In this document: in pieces, positions 10,107 through 19,584 of the stretch
How the letters are laid out: every line of letters starts with the position of its first letter
Position numbering within the stretch: position 1 is the first letter of the stretch
Assembly: GCF_001468485.1 (NCBI RefSeq)
Contig: NZ_LODI01000013.1
Location: 63,550-127,549 of the forward strand
Length of the DNA: 64,000 nt
Direction of reading: 5' to 3'
Source of the DNA: Pseudoalteromonas sp. H71
Lineage (GTDB): Bacteria > Pseudomonadota > Gammaproteobacteria > Enterobacterales > Alteromonadaceae
Program-made: the position numbers and the translations under genes
Notes under the pieces: generated by a model
What the model was told of the DNA's origin: nothing
Databases searched by the model: none
The model's input: only the letters and a program-made list of their open reading frames with translations

Positions 10107-11780
10107 TTAAACATGCGCTTTTATTAACTCTTTTGCGTTCGCTTTTGCTGTTTTACTTATATTGTCACCGCCAAGTAATCTTGCTATTTCGTCGACCCTA
10201 CCGTCTTTTGTTAGTGCCAACATGTTGGTAAATGTTTCACCTTTAGCAATTTCTTTTGCTACAAAAAATTGCTGATGTGCACTACTTGCAACCTGCGGTA
10301 AATGGGTTACACAAATCACCTGAGTCGACTTACCAAGTTGCCTTAATAGTTTGCCAACTGCAGAGGCAGTAGGCCCAGAAATGCCTACGTCTACCTCATC
10401 AAATATTAATGTTGGTGTTGTTACTTTTTGGGCAATAATCACCTGAATAGCTAGGCTAATACGTGAAAGCTCACCACCAGATGCTACCTTAGCTAGAGGT
10501 TGAAGGGGCTGTCCAGGGTTGGTCGACACTAAAAACGAAACACTATCATGGCCCAAAATGTTGGGTGCTCGTTCTGGCTCTTCAATAAGTGAAATCTCAA
10601 ATACACCATTTTCCATGGATAGATTTGCCATGCTTTCACTTATTAAGGTGTTTAAGGTGTTAGCATACCCTCTGCGACTAATACTTAGCGCTTCACTTGC
10701 TTGCTTGTAGTTAAGTAATGCATCGTTTATTTCAGAGTCAAGTTGCTCCAACCGCGAACTATTATTACTAATAGACTCTAGCTCTTGTGAAATTGACTGA
10801 TGAAATTCAACTAATACCTGCGGTTTTATATGGTGCTTGCGGGCTAAATCCATTGCGCCACTTAACCTGTTTTCTATTTCAGTTAAACGCGCAGGGTCTA
10901 AATCAACCTGTTCTGTATAGTTACGGATTTCTCTGCTAGCTTCTTCAACCTGAACAGCCGCTTCTTCTAACATTGTAGCGACACTGGCTAAGCTTTCATC
11001 ATATTGCGCTAAATCTGCAAATTGCTGTGCACTGTGCTGTAATACAGAACACGCACTTTGCTCTTCGCCTTCATACAGGTATTGGAGCTCTTTTTGACAT
11101 GACTCTAAAATTGTTTGGCTGTTACTTAACTTGTAATGCTCAGCCTCAACTTGTTCAAACTCACCTGCTTGTAAGTTAAAGTCGTCAAGCTCTGCCACTT
11201 GGTATTCTAGCAGTTGCTTTTGTGCTGCTTGTTGCTGTTGTTGCTGTTCTAAATGTTTAAATTCTTTTTGAAGGCTAGCAAATTGTTTATAACTTTCACT
11301 AACTTTGGTAACCAGCGCTTGGTGGCCAGCATATGCATCAAGAAGATGTAATTGATGTTCTGCTTTTAAAAGGTGTTGATGGGCGTGTTGTCCATGTATA
11401 GAGATTAAGTACTGACCAAGTTCTTTAAGCTGAGATGCAGTCACTGAGCTTCCGTTAATATAACTTTTGCTCCTGCCGTTCTTGCATACCACACGTCTGA
11501 GTAAGCAATCGTTATCAGTACTAGTTAGAAAGTGTTGTTCCAAAAATGCTTGAGCTAGCGGGAGTGCGCTTATATCAAATTGAGCGCATACCTCGGCTTT
11601 GTCTGCAGAAGGTCTTACCGCAGAGGCTTCAGCGCGCTCTCCAAGACATAATGAAAGTGCATCAATAGCAATAGATTTACCAGCGCCTGTTTCACCGGTA
11701 ATGGCAGTCATGCCATTTTGCCACTCAGTGCTTAAGTTACTAACTATCGCAAAATTTTTAATTTCTAAACCAACTAACAT
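10107..11780 (-). CDS. recN: DNA repair protein RecN
   Basis: The 557-residue SMC-like ATPase acts in double-strand-break repair. The N-terminus (MLVGLEIKNFAIV) leads into Walker A GETGAGKS at residues 28-35. The middle is a long coiled coil interrupted by the usual RecN hinge region, and Walker B (TLIFDEVDVGISG) lies near residue 465. Length matches the family (about 553). An LexA box was not clearly seen upstream, although TAATTAACTGGTAATTTATACAGT-like sequence just before the start contains an imperfect CTG-N10-CAG-like arrangement. Confidence 0.97.
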   Translation of the reverse strand: MLVGLEIKNFAIVSNLSTEWQNGMTAITGETGAGKSIAIDALSLCLGERAEASAVRPSADKAEVCAQFDISALPLAQAFLEQHFLTSTDNDCLLRRVVCKNGRSKSYINGSSVTASQLKELGQYLISIHGQHAHQHLLKAEHQLHLLDAYAGHQALVTKVSESYKQFASLQKEFKHLEQQQQQQAAQKQLLEYQVAELDDFNLQAGEFEQVEAEHYKLSNSQTILESCQKELQYLYEGEEQSACSVLQHSAQQFADLAQYDESLASVATMLEEAAVQVEEASREIRNYTEQVDLDPARLTEIENRLSGAMDLARKHHIKPQVLVEFHQSISQELESISNNSSRLEQLDSEINDALLNYKQASEALSISRRGYANTLNTLISESMANLSMENGVFEISLIEEPERAPNILGHDSVSFLVSTNPGQPLQPLAKVASGGELSRISLAIQVIIAQKVTTPTLIFDEVDVGISGPTASAVGKLLRQLGKSTQVICVTHLPQVASSAHQQFFVAKEIAKGETFTNMLALTKDGRVDEIARLLGGDNISKTAKANAKELIKAHV

Positions 11781-11855
11781 ACTGTTTATCCATCCAGTTA
11801 ATTAACTGGTAATTTATACAGTGTTTAGCTTTTTTGCAAATTAATTTTTGATTAT

Positions 11856-12413
11856 TTAGGCCATATTAGCAAGTTGATTGAGCTGGTTGTTCGAGTCTTG
11901 ACTTTCTGGGGTGTATTCATTTTCTGTATTATCAAGGGGTTGTGGTGTGTCATTCGTTTTTATTAATTCGATAAGGTTTGGTAATGCCTCTGAGTAAAAC
12001 GTTTTGTTATACGAAATACCTTGCTGCGGAAGTTCAGACACAAAGTACTGGATGTTTTCCTCCAAACTTTGGCCATTGCCAATTTGGTTAGCTTTGGTTA
12101 ATTCGTTAGATAGTGTATTGATTAATAGGTCAGATACATCTTCAAGGGTTTGTAAATTCTCGTCCGTGTGTTTTTGAACGACAAAAAAGTTAGACACTAT
12201 TGCTTGAATTCGCGGTGCGTATTTAGGACGAAGAATTTTCACCTCTACTAATTCATTTAATTTTGACTTTAGGCGTCCGCCAACTTGCGACACTCGTTCA
12301 TTAAATTGTTTTTTTTGAGCTTCGATTGCTTTGCGTCGATTGCTTTCTATTTTTAAGTAGGTTGCTAAAAGGGTAATTAACAGTAGCAAAGCAAAAAATA
12401 CGACATATGTCAT
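11856..12413 (-). CDS. Membrane-anchored coiled-coil protein of unknown function
   Basis: The 185-residue protein begins with one hydrophobic segment (residues 2-20). A basic, lysine- and arginine-rich helix likely to form a coiled coil (about residues 22-65) follows. A soluble helical part and a Q/N-rich C-terminal tail complete it. It lies between nadK and recN on the same strand, 78 bases after nadK and 75 before recN. I do not recognise the family, and the position does not define a role. Confidence 0.65.
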   Translation of the reverse strand: MTYVVFFALLLLITLLATYLKIESNRRKAIEAQKKQFNERVSQVGGRLKSKLNELVEVKILRPKYAPRIQAIVSNFFVVQKHTDENLQTLEDVSDLLINTLSNELTKANQIGNGQSLEENIQYFVSELPQQGISYNKTFYSEALPNLIELIKTNDTPQPLDNTENEYTPESQDSNNQLNQLANMA

Positions 12414-12491
12414 TGCTATTTGTTCCTAAAAATTGGTGTATTGTTGTTATAAGCTGCATTTTGCGCTAAAGATAAACCTTTAGCAATAAAA

Positions 12492-13376
12492 TTAGTATAA
12501 ACGGCTGCCCCAATTTAATTTTGTACGTAAAACGTTGTAGTAAGAGTAGTTTTTTGGATGAATTAACCGCAATTTTTTATCCGCTTTTTTTATTACCACT
12601 TCGTCACCGGGTAAAACGGCGAGCACAACGTGGCTGTCGCAACTGACTTGCAAACTGTCTGTATTGTCTAAGCTAAGTTTTAGCCTTACTTCGTTATCGG
12701 CGTCGACAACTAAAGGTCGACTTGATAGCGTGTGTGGAAACATAGGCACTAAAGATATTGCATTTAATTCAGGCGTTAATATTGGACCGCCACCAGAAAG
12801 CGAGTAAGCAGTTGAGCCCGTTGGTGTAGATACAATTAATCCATCAGAGCGCTGAGAGAATACAAAGTCGCTATTAATAAATGCCTCAAACTCAATCATG
12901 TGGGCCACTTTATCGGCATGCAATACAGCTTCGTTTACCGCTAAATTTGCACTTTTCAATTCATTGTGGCGATAGACTTCTACTTCCAATAAAAAGCGGT
13001 TTTCTTCTATAAACTGGCCACTCAGAACATGTTCGAGGCTAGCTTCAAAGCCTTCAGGATCTAAGTCGGTTAAAAAGCCGAGGTTTCCTCGGTTAACGCC
13101 AATTACAGCAATGTTGAAACGAGCAAGTACACGCGCTGCTCCCAACATATTACCATCACCACCCACAACGATTGCAAGGTCAGCGTGTTCGCCCAAATCG
13201 ACTAGTTTAACAAGGTTTTCTTTGGGCACATCGACTAATTGCCCACCAGTTCGCTTTTCAACAATAACTTCAAAACCAAGTGCCAGTAAAAATGTATGCA
13301 AGCGCTGCAGCGTTGCAGCAGCTTTCGGATGATTTGGTTTGCCAATAAGGCCAATAGTTTTGAAAGGAGAATCCAT
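12492..13376 (-). CDS. nadK: NAD kinase
   Basis: NAD kinase phosphorylates NAD to NADP. The GGDGN motif is at residues 72-76 counted from the chosen start, followed by [13 protein letters not shown] and the conserved SGGGPI segment. The ORF could extend upstream to a TTG at 13424, but the family begins at the sequence [12 protein letters not shown], so the ATG at 13376 is chosen. That gives 294 residues, the usual size. The gene is divergent from the hrcA-like/grpE pair, an arrangement like nadK-grpE in E. coli. Confidence 0.95.
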   Translation of the reverse strand: MDSPFKTIGLIGKPNHPKAAATLQRLHTFLLALGFEVIVEKRTGGQLVDVPKENLVKLVDLGEHADLAIVVGGDGNMLGAARVLARFNIAVIGVNRGNLGFLTDLDPEGFEASLEHVLSGQFIEENRFLLEVEVYRHNELKSANLAVNEAVLHADKVAHMIEFEAFINSDFVFSQRSDGLIVSTPTGSTAYSLSGGGPILTPELNAISLVPMFPHTLSSRPLVVDADNEVRLKLSLDNTDSLQVSCDSHVVLAVLPGDEVVIKKADKKLRLIHPKNYSYYNVLRTKLNWGSRLY

Positions 13377-13516
13377 AGTCTGCACACAATAAGTTTTAAT
13401 AATTGTAGAGTAACTCAAAAGCAAAGTGTTTGAAAATACAGATTTTAACTAAATGAGTTTGATTCAATTTAGTTTAATTTTTTTTGTTTTATATTGCTTA
13501 ACAAAAGCACGTATGA

Positions 13517-13544
13517 CTTGAAATAACATTAAATGCCCCGATAT
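13517..13544 (+). promoter_or_regulatory. Sigma-32 heat-shock promoter of the hrcA-like gene
   Basis: CTTGAAA (13517-13523) and CCCCGATAT (13536-13544) are separated by 12 bases. This is close to the sigma-32 consensus (CTTGAAA, 11-15 bases, CCCCATnT). Transcription would begin near 13551, essentially at the first possible ATG (13552), which supports the second ATG at 13573 as the true start. Confidence 0.85.
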
Positions 13545-13572
13545 TAGTTTCATGCAACAAGATGTAGATAAC

Positions 13573-14517
13573 ATGAAACTAAACCCGCGCGATCAGCAAA
13601 TATTCTCAGCTGTAATGAACATGTACTGTAATGGTGAGGGGTTGCCCGTTCCATCAACAAAAATTGCTAAGCTAAAAAGCATGGCTGTGTGTTCAGCAAC
13701 CGTTCGTAATGCAATGGCCCGTCTTGAAAAAGTGGGTTTATTGTATTCACCTCATACTTCTGCAGGACGTGTCCCTACAGATGAAGGGTTTAATTATTGG
13801 TTTGATGAGTTTTTTCCGTTATCAGATATTGCTAACTACTGGCAGCCAGAACAAGCCCAGCTAGTTGAATTAGCACATGGCTTGAGTCAAAAATACCAAG
13901 TGTGTTGTTGTGTTGGTTTACCGCAAGTGAGCTCACAGCATGTATTTAGAGTCGAGGTACTTGATTTTGATTCTACTGATTGGCTTATTTTACTGATCGA
14001 TCGAGCAGGGCAAAGTCATAATATTTGTATTGATAAGCCACATGATGCCTCAGATACGGTTCGGTACCAATTTGCAACATGGTTAAATACAGTGTTTAGC
14101 CAACAAACATTGATGGAAGGCTTGTACAGAATGCAAGCAATGGCAAACACCGCGCCTAAAAACTGTCACGACTCGCTCACTCAGTGGACACGACAGCTAA
14201 GTCAAAAATTAGGCTCAGACAACAGTATCGTTGTAGGTGAAAACTACCTCTATAAAAAAATAAATTGTGAAAAGAGTTTAAATATTGGGGTGTCGTTTTT
14301 GAACTTTGTTGAAGACGCGCTGGCATTTAAAAATGGTGTATCGGTGATCAGCGGTAAGAAGCTTCCGTTTAGTGAGTGTAATGATTTAATAACCATCAGC
14401 GTCCCGTACTTTCAAAATCAAGAATACCAAAGCCGCTTTTGTATCATTTGCCCAAAATCAGCGCAAATAGAACAAATAATCCAAGAATTTAAATTAATTG
14501 AGACATCAAACTCTTGA
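13573..14517 (+). CDS. hrcA: HrcA-like heat-shock transcriptional repressor
   Basis: The N-terminal winged helix is typical of Hrc[17 protein letters not shown], then [20 protein letters not shown] and [16 protein letters not shown] (residues 3-80). HrcA normally represses groESL or dnaK operons by binding the CIRCE inverted repeat. No CIRCE element (TTAGCACTC-N9-GAGTGCTAA) is seen in this locus. Instead the gene has a sigma-32-type promoter. The C-terminal two thirds are less familiar, and the 314-residue length is slightly short. An in-frame ATG at 13552 lies at the expected transcription start, so 13573 is preferred. grpE follows. Confidence 0.8.
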   Translation: MKLNPRDQQIFSAVMNMYCNGEGLPVPSTKIAKLKSMAVCSATVRNAMARLEKVGLLYSPHTSAGRVPTDEGFNYWFDEFFPLSDIANYWQPEQAQLVELAHGLSQKYQVCCCVGLPQVSSQHVFRVEVLDFDSTDWLILLIDRAGQSHNICIDKPHDASDTVRYQFATWLNTVFSQQTLMEGLYRMQAMANTAPKNCHDSLTQWTRQLSQKLGSDNSIVVGENYLYKKINCEKSLNIGVSFLNFVEDALAFKNGVSVISGKKLPFSECNDLITISVPYFQNQEYQSRFCIICPKSAQIEQIIQEFKLIETSNS

Positions 14518-14541
14518 ATCTTTTTATTCAATCCCCATAAT
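14513..14541 (+). promoter_or_regulatory. Sigma-32 heat-shock promoter of grpE
   Basis: CTTGAAT (14513-14519) and CCCCATAAT (14533-14541) are spaced by 13 bases, an excellent sigma-32 match. The -35 box overlaps the stop codon of the hrcA-like gene, and the start point would fall about 28 bases before the grpE ATG. Confidence 0.9.
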
Positions 14542-14575
14542 TACCGCAGTTGAAAAGAATTGGAGCACGTATTTT

Positions 14576-15190
14576 ATGTCTGAGCAGACACAAAACCCTG
14601 AGCAAGAAGTAGAACTAAACGAAGAAGTAGCTCAAATGGAAGCTGACGTTGAAGCAGCGGTAGAAGCTGCAGAGCAACACGAAGCAGATCAAGAGCAAAG
14701 CCCTGAAGCTGAAATTGCGATGCTTTACGCAGAGCTAGAAGCTGCTAAGCAAACTATTGCAGATCAAAAAGACGGTGTTATACGTGCCGCTGCCGACGTT
14801 GATAACATTCGACGTCGTGCTGCACAAGATGTAGAAAAAGCACACAAATTTGCATTAGAAAAGTTTGCAAACGAATTACTACCTGTAATTGATAACCTTG
14901 AGCGCGCTATTGAGTTTTCTGATAAAGAAAACGAAACGTTAAAGCCGCTGCTTGAAGGTATTGATATGACGGTTAAAAGCTTTAACGATGCTGTTGCTAA
15001 ATTTGGCGTTGAAATTGTTAACCCACAAGGCGAGCAATTTAACCCAGAGTTCCATCAAGCAATGTCAATTCAGCCAAGCAACGATGTAACACCTAATACT
15101 GTATTGGCAGTAATGCAAAAAGGCTACACATTAAATGGACGTTTATTACGCCCAGCTATGGTAATGGTTTCAAAAGCAGCTGATGCTTAA
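14576..15190 (+). CDS. grpE: Nucleotide exchange factor GrpE
   Basis: GrpE releases ADP from DnaK. The acidic, glutamate-rich N-terminus (about residues 1-45) is followed by a long dimerising helix ([16 protein letters not shown]) and the conserved segment [17 protein letters not shown]. The C-terminal beta domain carries [13 protein letters not shown] and [13 protein letters not shown]. The open frame extends upstream into the promoter, so the ATG at 14576, ten bases after GGAG, is chosen, giving 204 residues. dnaK is not in the window. Confidence 0.96.
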   Translation: MSEQTQNPEQEVELNEEVAQMEADVEAAVEAAEQHEADQEQSPEAEIAMLYAELEAAKQTIADQKDGVIRAAADVDNIRRRAAQDVEKAHKFALEKFANELLPVIDNLERAIEFSDKENETLKPLLEGIDMTVKSFNDAVAKFGVEIVNPQGEQFNPEFHQAMSIQPSNDVTPNTVLAVMQKGYTLNGRLLRPAMVMVSKAADA

Positions 15191-15212
15191 TTTAGCTCTT
15201 TATAAAATTTAA

Positions 15213-15240
15213 AAAATGCCTCAAATAGAGGCATTTTTTT
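15213..15240. terminator. Bidirectional terminator between grpE and the MFS pump
   Basis: A 10-bp stem (AAAATGCCTC / GAGGCATTTT) with an AAATA loop and T runs on both strands. It overlaps the stop codon of the minus-strand MFS gene (15221-15223). Confidence 0.85.
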
Positions 15241-16423
15241 TGTCTTTTTTATAATGAATTATCTGCACTAATATAGTCAGTAGCACTGCGCTAAACATGA
15301 GGCTCGAAAATGGCACCGAGCTTTGAGCATGCATAACAGCAAGAATAGGACCCACCAAGGCACCGCTGCCAAACCTAAGCGTACCAATCACGGCAGTCGC
15401 TGTGCCGGTGTTTTTTTCAAATTTCATGAGTATTAACGAATCGGCATTACTGGCAGTTACGCCTAAACTCATCATTAATGGTGCGATTGCAGCGACTATA
15501 TAATAAAGCGATAAATGCAAAATACTAAAAGTTAAAAGGCATAGCCCTGATATAAAACCGCACACCAAGCCAATATATAACATTTTGCGTGAACCGATAC
15601 GGGGCACAATGCGTGTATTTAAAAAGTTACCAAACATCAATGCCATTACGTTAAAGGCAAATAGTACCCCAAACACTTGCTCCGACACTTTGTATAAGTC
15701 TAAATAAATAAAAGGCACTGAGGTTAAAAAGCAAAAAAAGCCAAACGAGACAAACATTGAGCTTAAAATATCTGCGCGTGCATCGGTATTACTCAAAACA
15801 GTTTTATAACTGTCAAAAAACAGTGCTAAGCCTTTCTTTTCGCTGGTATGAATAGGTATATCAATTAAATATATTTGCACAGACACAAGGATTATAAAGC
15901 TATAAGCCGCTAATACTAAAAATATGGTAGACCAAACCGAAAATCCTAAAATAAATGAGCCCACAGATGGTGCTATTAATGGTGCAACCATCATGATCAT
16001 CGATACATACGACATGCCTTTTGCCGTGTTTTGCTGATAAATATGCCTTATTATCCCTGGCACAACCACCGTAGCTGCAGCGCCAGTAAAGGCTTGTACT
16101 GCTCTTAGTGCCCAAAAAGTATGGATCTCTGTTGTAAATGCTAACGCGGTAGAGGTTAACCCAAATAACGTTAAACCAATTTTAGCCAGTTTTCGACGGC
16201 CAATTTGATCCGCTATTGGGCCAAAAAACAACATGCCTAACGAGTAACCCGCTAAATAAATGCTGAGCGATATTTGTACGTTTGGCATACTTGTTTGTAA
16301 ATTATTCGCAATGACTAACATTGCGGGTAAGTACATATCAATTGCAAGGGGGGTAATAGCAACAATACTGGCTAATAAAGGCAATAAAATACGGGTATTA
16401 AAAGACGTAGACGAGGCGCCCAT
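15221..16423 (-). CDS. MFS multidrug transporter, Bcr/CflA family
   Basis: A roughly 400-residue major facilitator with about 12 membrane helices. The motif A-like loop GPIADQIGRRKLAKIGL lies between helices 2 and 3. The N-terminal TPLAIDMYLPAM stretch is characteristic of the Bcr/CflA drug-proton antiporter group. The frame extends to a TTG at 16435, but the ATG at 16423 (MGASSTSFN) is the more likely start. The substrate is not evident. It stands alone between grpE and the protease gene. Confidence 0.88.
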   Translation of the reverse strand: MGASSTSFNTRILLPLLASIVAITPLAIDMYLPAMLVIANNLQTSMPNVQISLSIYLAGYSLGMLFFGPIADQIGRRKLAKIGLTLFGLTSTALAFTTEIHTFWALRAVQAFTGAAATVVVPGIIRHIYQQNTAKGMSYVSMIMMVAPLIAPSVGSFILGFSVWSTIFLVLAAYSFIILVSVQIYLIDIPIHTSEKKGLALFFDSYKTVLSNTDARADILSSMFVSFGFFCFLTSVPFIYLDLYKVSEQVFGVLFAFNVMALMFGNFLNTRIVPRIGSRKMLYIGLVCGFISGLCLLTFSILHLSLYYIVAAIAPLMMSLGVTASNADSLILMKFEKNTGTATAVIGTLRFGSGALVGPILAVMHAQSSVPFSSLMFSAVLLTILVQIIHYKKDKKNASI

Positions 16424-16603
16424 ACATAAACTCAAGGTAACTAAAACAAGGGCTATAGTTTAGCAGGGCATTGTATATGTATAAACTTAGTTTAGCTGGT
16501 AGGTTACTTACTTCATCGCAAAGCACTTCACTTAAACCAATGATTTTAAACTGGCACTGTGTTTGCTATCCTAATTGCAGTATAAATGACTTAAGGTAAT
16601 ACA

Positions 16604-17401
16604 ATGAAAAAATTGGTATTGGCACTAATAGCAACGGCTGTTTTAGCTGGGTGTAAAACATCGCCAACAGGGCGTACTCAAATAGCGCTTTATTCAGATC
16701 AGCAAATGAGTGAAATGGGTACGGCGAGTTTTGCTGACATGAAAAAAAATCAGCCAATTAATAAAGATCCAAAAACCAATACATATGTAAATTGTATTGC
16801 TAATAAAGTAATTGCCGTTCTACCTAATGAGTATGCGTCTCAAAACTGGGAAGTGGTCGTGTTTGAAGATGACTCAGCAAATGCCTTTGCTTTGCCTGGC
16901 GGTTATATTGGTGTCCACACTGGGTTGCTTAAAATAGCGACTAATCAAGATCAAGTAGCTACCGTTTTAGGGCATGAAGTAGGGCACGTAATTGCAGAAC
17001 ACTCTAATGAACGTGTGTCACAAAGTTCATTGTTAAGCACGGGAATGCAATTGGGGAGTGTTGCGCTAGAAATGGGTAACGTGCAATACCGCAATGAAAT
17101 TATGCAAGGGCTGGGCTTGGGCGCTCAATATGGTGTGGTTTTACCGTTTAGCCGCTCACATGAATCAGAGGCCGACACCATAGGTTTAGAACTTATGGCG
17201 CAAGCAGGGTTTAATCCTAAAGAGTCTGTAACGCTTTGGCAAAATATGAGCCAAGCGGGAAGTGGTGCAACGCCGGAATTTTTGTCTACTCACCCAGCAC
17301 CAACGAGCCGTATTGCAAATTTGCAGTCGCAAATGACAAAAGCATTAAGTAAGCAAAATAGTGCAAACTCTCAAGGGAAAAGGCCACAGTGTACACTTTA
17401 G
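16604..17401 (+). CDS. M48 family zinc metalloprotease lipoprotein (LoiP/YcaL-like)
   Basis: The 265-residue protein has a lipoprotein signal with lipobox LAGC (Cys17). The metalloprotease motif HEVGH lies at residues 124-128, and a third ligand is likely the glutamate in SHESEADTIG. This family cleaves misfolded outer-membrane proteins at the periplasmic face. The sequence before the lipidated cysteine has no aspartate at +2 (CKTS), consistent with outer-membrane sorting. It appears to be a single-gene unit ending at a strong terminator. Confidence 0.92.
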   Translation: MKKLVLALIATAVLAGCKTSPTGRTQIALYSDQQMSEMGTASFADMKKNQPINKDPKTNTYVNCIANKVIAVLPNEYASQNWEVVVFEDDSANAFALPGGYIGVHTGLLKIATNQDQVATVLGHEVGHVIAEHSNERVSQSSLLSTGMQLGSVALEMGNVQYRNEIMQGLGLGAQYGVVLPFSRSHESEADTIGLELMAQAGFNPKESVTLWQNMSQAGSGATPEFLSTHPAPTSRIANLQSQMTKALSKQNSANSQGKRPQCTL

Positions 17402-17451
17402 TTAAGTTAATAACTGTATGAAGTAGTGGATTATAGTGTTGATGCGCTAAT

Positions 17452-17497
17452 AAAATAAAACCCCTGAAAGTATGTTACTTTCAGGGGTTTTATTTTA
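17452..17497. terminator. Very long bidirectional terminator
   Basis: A perfect 21-bp stem (17452-17472 with 17476-17496) surrounds a TGT loop, with A/T-rich arms that give a T run on either strand. It serves the M48 gene (plus) and the frameshifted hydrolase (minus). Confidence 0.9.
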
Positions 17498-17511
17498 TCG
17501 GTTATATGCAG

Positions 17512-18527
17512 TTATTCAGCGGCGAGTGCTTCTTTAAATACAGTTTTAAAGCGCTCAAAATCTTCTATCTGCGGCAAGTGCCCTAAATTATCAAGCTCAT
17601 ATAATTTAGCATTAGGAATAAGCGATGCGGCGTTCTTGCCTAACTCATCGTAACGGCCAAGCTCATAGGTCACACCGTCTTTCTTCCAATTACGGCCAGG
17701 TCCTGTTCTATCGCGGGTGCCAATAATCAACTTAACTGGCATAGTAAGGTCTTTAAATTCTGTAATTACCGGTTGGGTGAAAATCATATCGTACGTTTTA
17801 GCGTTAACCCACGCTATTTGCTCTTTATCGGGTCCTTGTATTTGCCCTGTAATAAAGTGTGTTAATGCTGAATATGTGGCGTTCCACTTACCATTATAAT
17901 AATTTTTTGCTGATATTTTTTTACACCTTCGGGTGTTTTGTTAAGCTCATTTTTATAGAAAAAGTTGGTATCTTTATATTCAACATAGTGCAAGTAGTTT
18001 TCAAGCCCTATTGGATTAAGCAAAATCAGCTTGGTTGTTGTGTTGGGATACATTAATGCAAAGCGACTTGCCAACATACCGCCCATAGAGTGCCCAAGAA
18101 CTATCGAACTTTGTATGTTTAGTGAGCTCATTAATGCTTGCGTATGGTGTGCAAGTGCTGCAAAAGAGTACTGATAATCAGTGGGTTTAGATGATTTACC
18201 AAAGCCAATTTGATCAGGGATTAACACGCCAAAGCCTAGTGATTGTAAGTACTGCGCTGTAGTCGTCCAATAATCGGCATTAAAGTTTTTACCGTGCATA
18301 AGCGTTACTATAGGCATATTTTCTTTGGCAGGCTTTAGGTAAATATACGCCATTTTAAGAGACTGCTTTTGTGATTCAATATTAAAGTAATTAACCTCAA
18401 AGTCATACTGATAACTGCTTAAAAGTGCATCGTAAGAAAGAGACTCTGTATTTACTTCATTACTTGCAAACGTATTATTCGTTAATGCTAATAAGGCTGC
18501 AAAACCCATAACTTTAATTGGCGACAT
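17512..18527 (-). pseudogene. Alpha/beta hydrolase broken by a single-base deletion in an A tract
   Basis: The first part (18527 down to 17862) has a signal peptide, an HGKN oxyanion motif and the nucleophile elbow GHSMGG. It runs out of frame after KKYQQK. The second part (from about 17902 down to 17512) carries the acid (IIGTRDRT) and the histidine (NLGHLPQ) in another frame. Adding one A to the run of six (gene strand; T run at 17903-17908 on plus) restores a continuous frame of about 338 residues through NYYNGKWNATYSALTHF. The gene is either disrupted, a sequencing error, or read by slippage on the A run. Confidence 0.85.
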
Positions 18528-18623
18528 TTTGTTACTCCGTTAAAGGACAAGCGCTAGGTTTAAAAGAAGTACGACATTAGCTAAGTATTGAAAGGAGTAC
18601 AATTAAATAGTTTTATAGTATAG

Positions 18624-18656
18624 AAAAAGGAGCGCTTAATAGAGCTCCTTTTTATG
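18624..18656 (-). terminator. Terminator after the Tsx-like gene
   Basis: A 10-bp stem (AAAAAGGAGC / GCTCCTTTTT) with a 10-base loop, located 24 bases past the porin stop. It also has a T run on the plus strand. Confidence 0.75.
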
Positions 18657-18679
18657 CAATTTTAACGCAGTGTGATTGC

Positions 18680-19468
18680 TTAAAATGTCCACTCTACATG
18701 AATTTGCGGAACGGTTTCTGTCACTTCAGTACCTAGCTTGTTGTGCCAGTATTGAAGCTCCATGCCTAGTAATAGTGTGTTTTCTTGCATTTTAAGGGCA
18801 TGACCCATGTCCCACACTAAAATAGGTTGCGCGAGTATCCATGCTTCTACATCGTTACCAAATTCATCTTCTCGTTCAGCAATATACTCGGCGTGGCCTT
18901 TAAAGCTAAATTTTTGTGAGCCAACGGTAAAAGGGTACTCAAAAGCTACATCAAACATCCAGCTATTTGTTTCTATGGGGGCACCGCCTTTAGCGACACC
19001 TTCACTGTCGTCAATGTAAGCTGTTACAATTGTTTGAAAAAAGTTAAACCCAGGTACATCCCAGCTTAACTTAACGCCCGGTAAATATTTCATTACTTTA
19101 GCATCGCCAGCTACGTTAATTCCGCCGGTAAGGCCAACATCTAATAACGCACCAGTGTCAATTTTTTTACCGCTGATCGCCGATAAGCTGACGGTTGAAT
19201 ACCACTCGCCGTAAAAATCACTGTCTTGATAGCCGTCAGTTGTATTGTCTTTACTGTAATCGATAAAAAAGAAGTTATCGCCGTAATCGTAACCTGATGC
19301 ATGCTGAACAGAGTAAACAGTCGTATCAGACTTTTGCTCAGTAAAAGGGTTTTTTTGCTCACCATTGTTAATGTGTAATGCTGTGCTGCTCCAATTAGCG
19401 GCAAAAGCAGAAGACGATAACGCAATAGATGTAAGGGAAACAAAGGGAAGTAATTTATTTAATTTCAT
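18680..19468 (-). CDS. Outer-membrane channel of the Tsx (nucleoside-specific) family
   Basis: A 262-residue protein with a cleavable signal peptide ending near SSSAFA, then alternating beta-strand-rich sequence ending in an aromatic residue (HVEWTF), as expected for an outer-membrane barrel. The N-terminal NWSSTALHINNG and FFFIDYSKDN segments resemble Tsx/OmpK-type channels. Tsx takes up nucleosides, but the specificity of this homologue is not shown. It follows the NhaC-type antiporter on the same strand with a 116-base gap and a hairpin between them. Confidence 0.8.
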   Translation of the reverse strand: MKLNKLLPFVSLTSIALSSSAFAANWSSTALHINNGEQKNPFTEQKSDTTVYSVQHASGYDYGDNFFFIDYSKDNTTDGYQDSDFYGEWYSTVSLSAISGKKIDTGALLDVGLTGGINVAGDAKVMKYLPGVKLSWDVPGFNFFQTIVTAYIDDSEGVAKGGAPIETNSWMFDVAFEYPFTVGSQKFSFKGHAEYIAEREDEFGNDVEAWILAQPILVWDMGHALKMQENTLLLGMELQYWHNKLGTEVTETVPQIHVEWTF

Positions 19469-19546
19469 AATCTGTATTTAACTATAATTTTAGTGACACG
19501 CGAAGGCGCGCATTATAGCAAACGTGATTAATATGTAGAGTAATAT

Positions 19547-19572
19547 GTTGCAGCTTGTTTTTAAGCTGCAAC
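19547..19572. terminator. Hairpin after the NhaC-type antiporter gene
   Basis: A perfect 10-bp stem (GTTGCAGCTT / AAGCTGCAAC) with a six-base loop lies 13 bases past the antiporter stop. There is no clear T tract, so termination is only a guess. Confidence 0.4.
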
Positions 19573-19584
19573 AGGGGGAGACTT

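Noticed and set aside
17862-17910. Programmed ribosomal frameshifting in the hydrolase gene
   Set aside because: The A6 run could slip, but no stimulatory hairpin or internal Shine-Dalgarno was seen and the family has no known frameshifting; a plain deletion is simpler.
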